From the NCBI GenBank assembly GCA_003820635.1, contig RPOS01000240.1, positions 1 to 7,412 on the forward strand: a stretch of 7,412 nucleotides of DNA, in the 5' to 3' direction. The stretch comes from Verrucomicrobiaceae bacterium (GTDB taxonomy: Bacteria > Verrucomicrobiota > Verrucomicrobiae > Verrucomicrobiales > Akkermansiaceae). Positions 6,428 to 7,412 of the stretch are shown here, in pieces. Both the position numbers and the translations under genes were made by a program. Within the stretch, counting starts at the first letter, position 1. Every line of letters starts with the position of its first letter. The notes beneath the pieces are model-generated. The model was not told where the DNA came from, did not search any database, and saw only the letters and a list, made by a program, of their open reading frames with translations.

Positions 6428-7225
6428 TCAGTTGCGGTCAGGCTGCTTCTCGGCTTTTTGCGCGGCAACCACCCGGTCGCCAACCATCAGGCTCACGTTC
6501 GGGGCAACGGAATCAGGAACGATGCTGGCGGAGGCGGAATTGCGCTCCACCGCAGTGACGAGCAGTTGGGCGATGACCTCGCCGCCGCGCACCACATTGA
6601 GCGTGGTGTTGGCGATTACACCGCCGTTGTTGCCGGCCGCGAGGGTGACGAAGCCCCAGCTCGGGTAAATCGAACGGATCCGGGTGTTGAGCGTCGGCAG
6701 CGATTGGCCGGTGCTGACGCCATCGAGCTTGGCGCGGATCGAGTTGGCCTGGCCTTCCGCCTGACTGTTCTGGGCGGTCAGGTTGGCGAGTTTGGCCTCG
6801 GTATCGGTGATCGACTGCGCGGTCTCCTCGCGCCCTGCGCTGGCCTCGCGCATCTTGTCGGCAAGCTCCTTGAGATCGCCGACTTGCGCGGTCCTGTCGC
6901 GAACGTCGTCGAGTTGCTCCTTGTTGGAATTGACCTTGGCGGTCTTGGTTTCGATCTGGAGCTTGAGATCATCGTTGGTCTTCTTGACGGTCGCGGCTTC
7001 CCCAGTGAGCGTTACAATAGCGGCCTCCACCTCAACGAGTGTTTTGTCGGCGACTTCACTCAAGCTGTCCTGAGCGGTTTTCAGGCGGGCTTGGCTCTTG
7101 GTGAGATTGTCTTTCTGGGTCGCGGTTTCCGTGATTCGCCCCTCGTAAGCGGCTTTGTTCTTGAGGGCGATGAAGGCCGAAAGGGCGAGGACGATGGCGG
7201 TGAGAATCCCGAAAATGTTGGCCAT
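6428..7225 (-). CDS. Single-pass membrane coiled-coil protein, paralogue A
   Basis: First gene of the minus-strand unit, 265 aa. The ATG at 7225 puts a hydrophobic segment (4-21) right at the N-terminus; the frame stays open 48 codons further upstream, but that part is polar and overlaps a probable promoter. Residues about 25-170 are a charged, Gln/Lys/Glu/Ala-rich helical region that should form a coiled coil, including LADKM (121-125). The C-terminal domain (about 180-256) has PSWGFVTLAAG (188-198), DSVAPNV (238-244) and GDRVV (249-253). These match paralogue B (WGF, DSIAPGV, GDRVI) without gaps. The final residues are Lys/Gln-rich and probably disordered. The protein could form hetero-oligomers with paralogue B through the coiled coil. 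Its cellular role is not recognised; a scaffold in the cell envelope or at the membrane is the broad guess. Confidence 0.85.
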   Translation of the reverse strand: MANIFGILTAIVLALSAFIALKNKAAYEGRITETATQKDNLTKSQARLKTAQDSLSEVADKTLVEVEAAIVTLTGEAATVKKTNDDLKLQIETKTAKVNSNKEQLDDVRDRTAQVGDLKELADKMREASAGREETAQSITDTEAKLANLTAQNSQAEGQANSIRAKLDGVSTGQSLPTLNTRIRSIYPSWGFVTLAAGNNGGVIANTTLNVVRGGEVIAQLLVTAVERNSASASIVPDSVAPNVSLMVGDRVVAAQKAEKQPDRN

Positions 7226-7263
7226 GGGTTTGAATTGTGGGGCGTTGAATTCCGTGTGGGCAA

Positions 7264-7293
7264 ACACTAGGAAGTCCCGCTCCGCCTCCGCAA
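7264..7293 (-). promoter_or_regulatory. Possible promoter of the coiled-coil/lipoprotein operon
   Basis: On the minus strand TTGCGG (7293-7288) and TAGTGT (7269-7264) are 18 bases apart, each matching 3 of 6 consensus bases including the key TTG and TA...T. This would give a leader of a little over 30 bases before the ATG at 7225. The match is modest; its position is the main support. Confidence 0.35.
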
Positions 7294-7340
7294 CCCCAAT
7301 TTTTTCAAATTTCGAAAGGTTTTCGGCTTGCCTTTCCCTC

Positions 7341-7354
7341 GGCTTTACAAAGCC
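7341..7354. promoter_or_regulatory. Palindrome in the divergent intergenic region
   Basis: GGCTTT-AC-AAAGCC is a perfect 6-bp-arm dyad with a 2-base centre. It lies between the minus-strand operon (start 7225) and a possible plus-strand start at 7384. Dyads of this kind often bind dimeric regulators, and it could serve one or both directions. No T run follows it, so it is not a terminator. Functional assignment is speculative. Confidence 0.3.
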
Positions 7355-7383
7355 CCCCGGGGAGGCCATCGCTCGCCTCCTCC

Positions 7384-7412
7384 ATGAAGTCGATTCTCCG
7401 CGTTTTTTCCTA
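7384..7412 (+). CDS. Possible start of a plus-strand gene, cut by the window edge
   Basis: From the ATG at 7384 nine codons are visible (MKSILRVFS) and remain open to the end. A basic residue followed by hydrophobic ones resembles the start of a signal peptide or membrane segment. The ATG is preceded by CTCCTCC, similar to the C-rich tracts before other starts here. The fragment is too short to assign. Confidence 0.35.

Noticed and set aside
6341..7270. A 309-codon plus-strand open frame over the paralogue A gene
   Set aside because: It is the antisense of a protein with a clear membrane segment, coiled coil and conserved C-terminal domain. Its translation is Gly/Leu/Val-rich without recognisable features.

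Overview
The window is GC-rich bacterial DNA. Its style suggests Verrucomicrobiota: a stand-alone verrucomicrobial-type sdhB, a rhamnulokinase, coiled-coil envelope proteins of no named family, and start codons preceded by C-rich tracts instead of Shine-Dalgarno sequences. The phylum is an inference from these traits, since the window holds no rRNA or marker gene.

Left part (1-3626, + strand), sugar metabolism: the C-terminal part of a probable aldose-epimerase-fold protein (1-816) is followed 24 bases later by a PfkB-family sugar kinase (841-1938), which ends at a clear intrinsic terminator (1950-1976). After a hairpin-rich spacer comes an FGGY kinase of the rhamnulokinase family (rhaB), most likely starting at a TTG at 2151. 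Mutarotation followed by phosphorylation of a (deoxy)sugar is a sensible common theme. The PfkB substrate cannot be read from sequence.

Middle (3627-5352): a 365-base gap separates rhaB from sdhB, the iron-sulfur subunit of succinate dehydrogenase/fumarate reductase, which has no sdhC or sdhA beside it. The gap holds what looks like a complete minus-strand small-RNA unit: a perfect -35 box with a partial -10, a GNRA-capped hairpin, a long GC stem and a U-rich terminator. After sdhB comes msrB, a methionine-(R)-sulfoxide reductase with a lipoprotein signal, so it should act outside the cytoplasm.

Right part (7225-5362, - strand): a compact three-gene unit. Two tandem paralogues (265 and 269 aa) each have one N-terminal membrane segment, a long coiled coil and a C-terminal beta-rich domain. 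A 64-aa lipoprotein follows. The paralogues align without gaps over about 130 residues. The unit converges on msrB with only 9 bases between the stop codons. A possible divergent gene begins at 7384 and runs off the window. The most noteworthy items are the small-RNA candidate and the undescribed paralogue-plus-lipoprotein operon.
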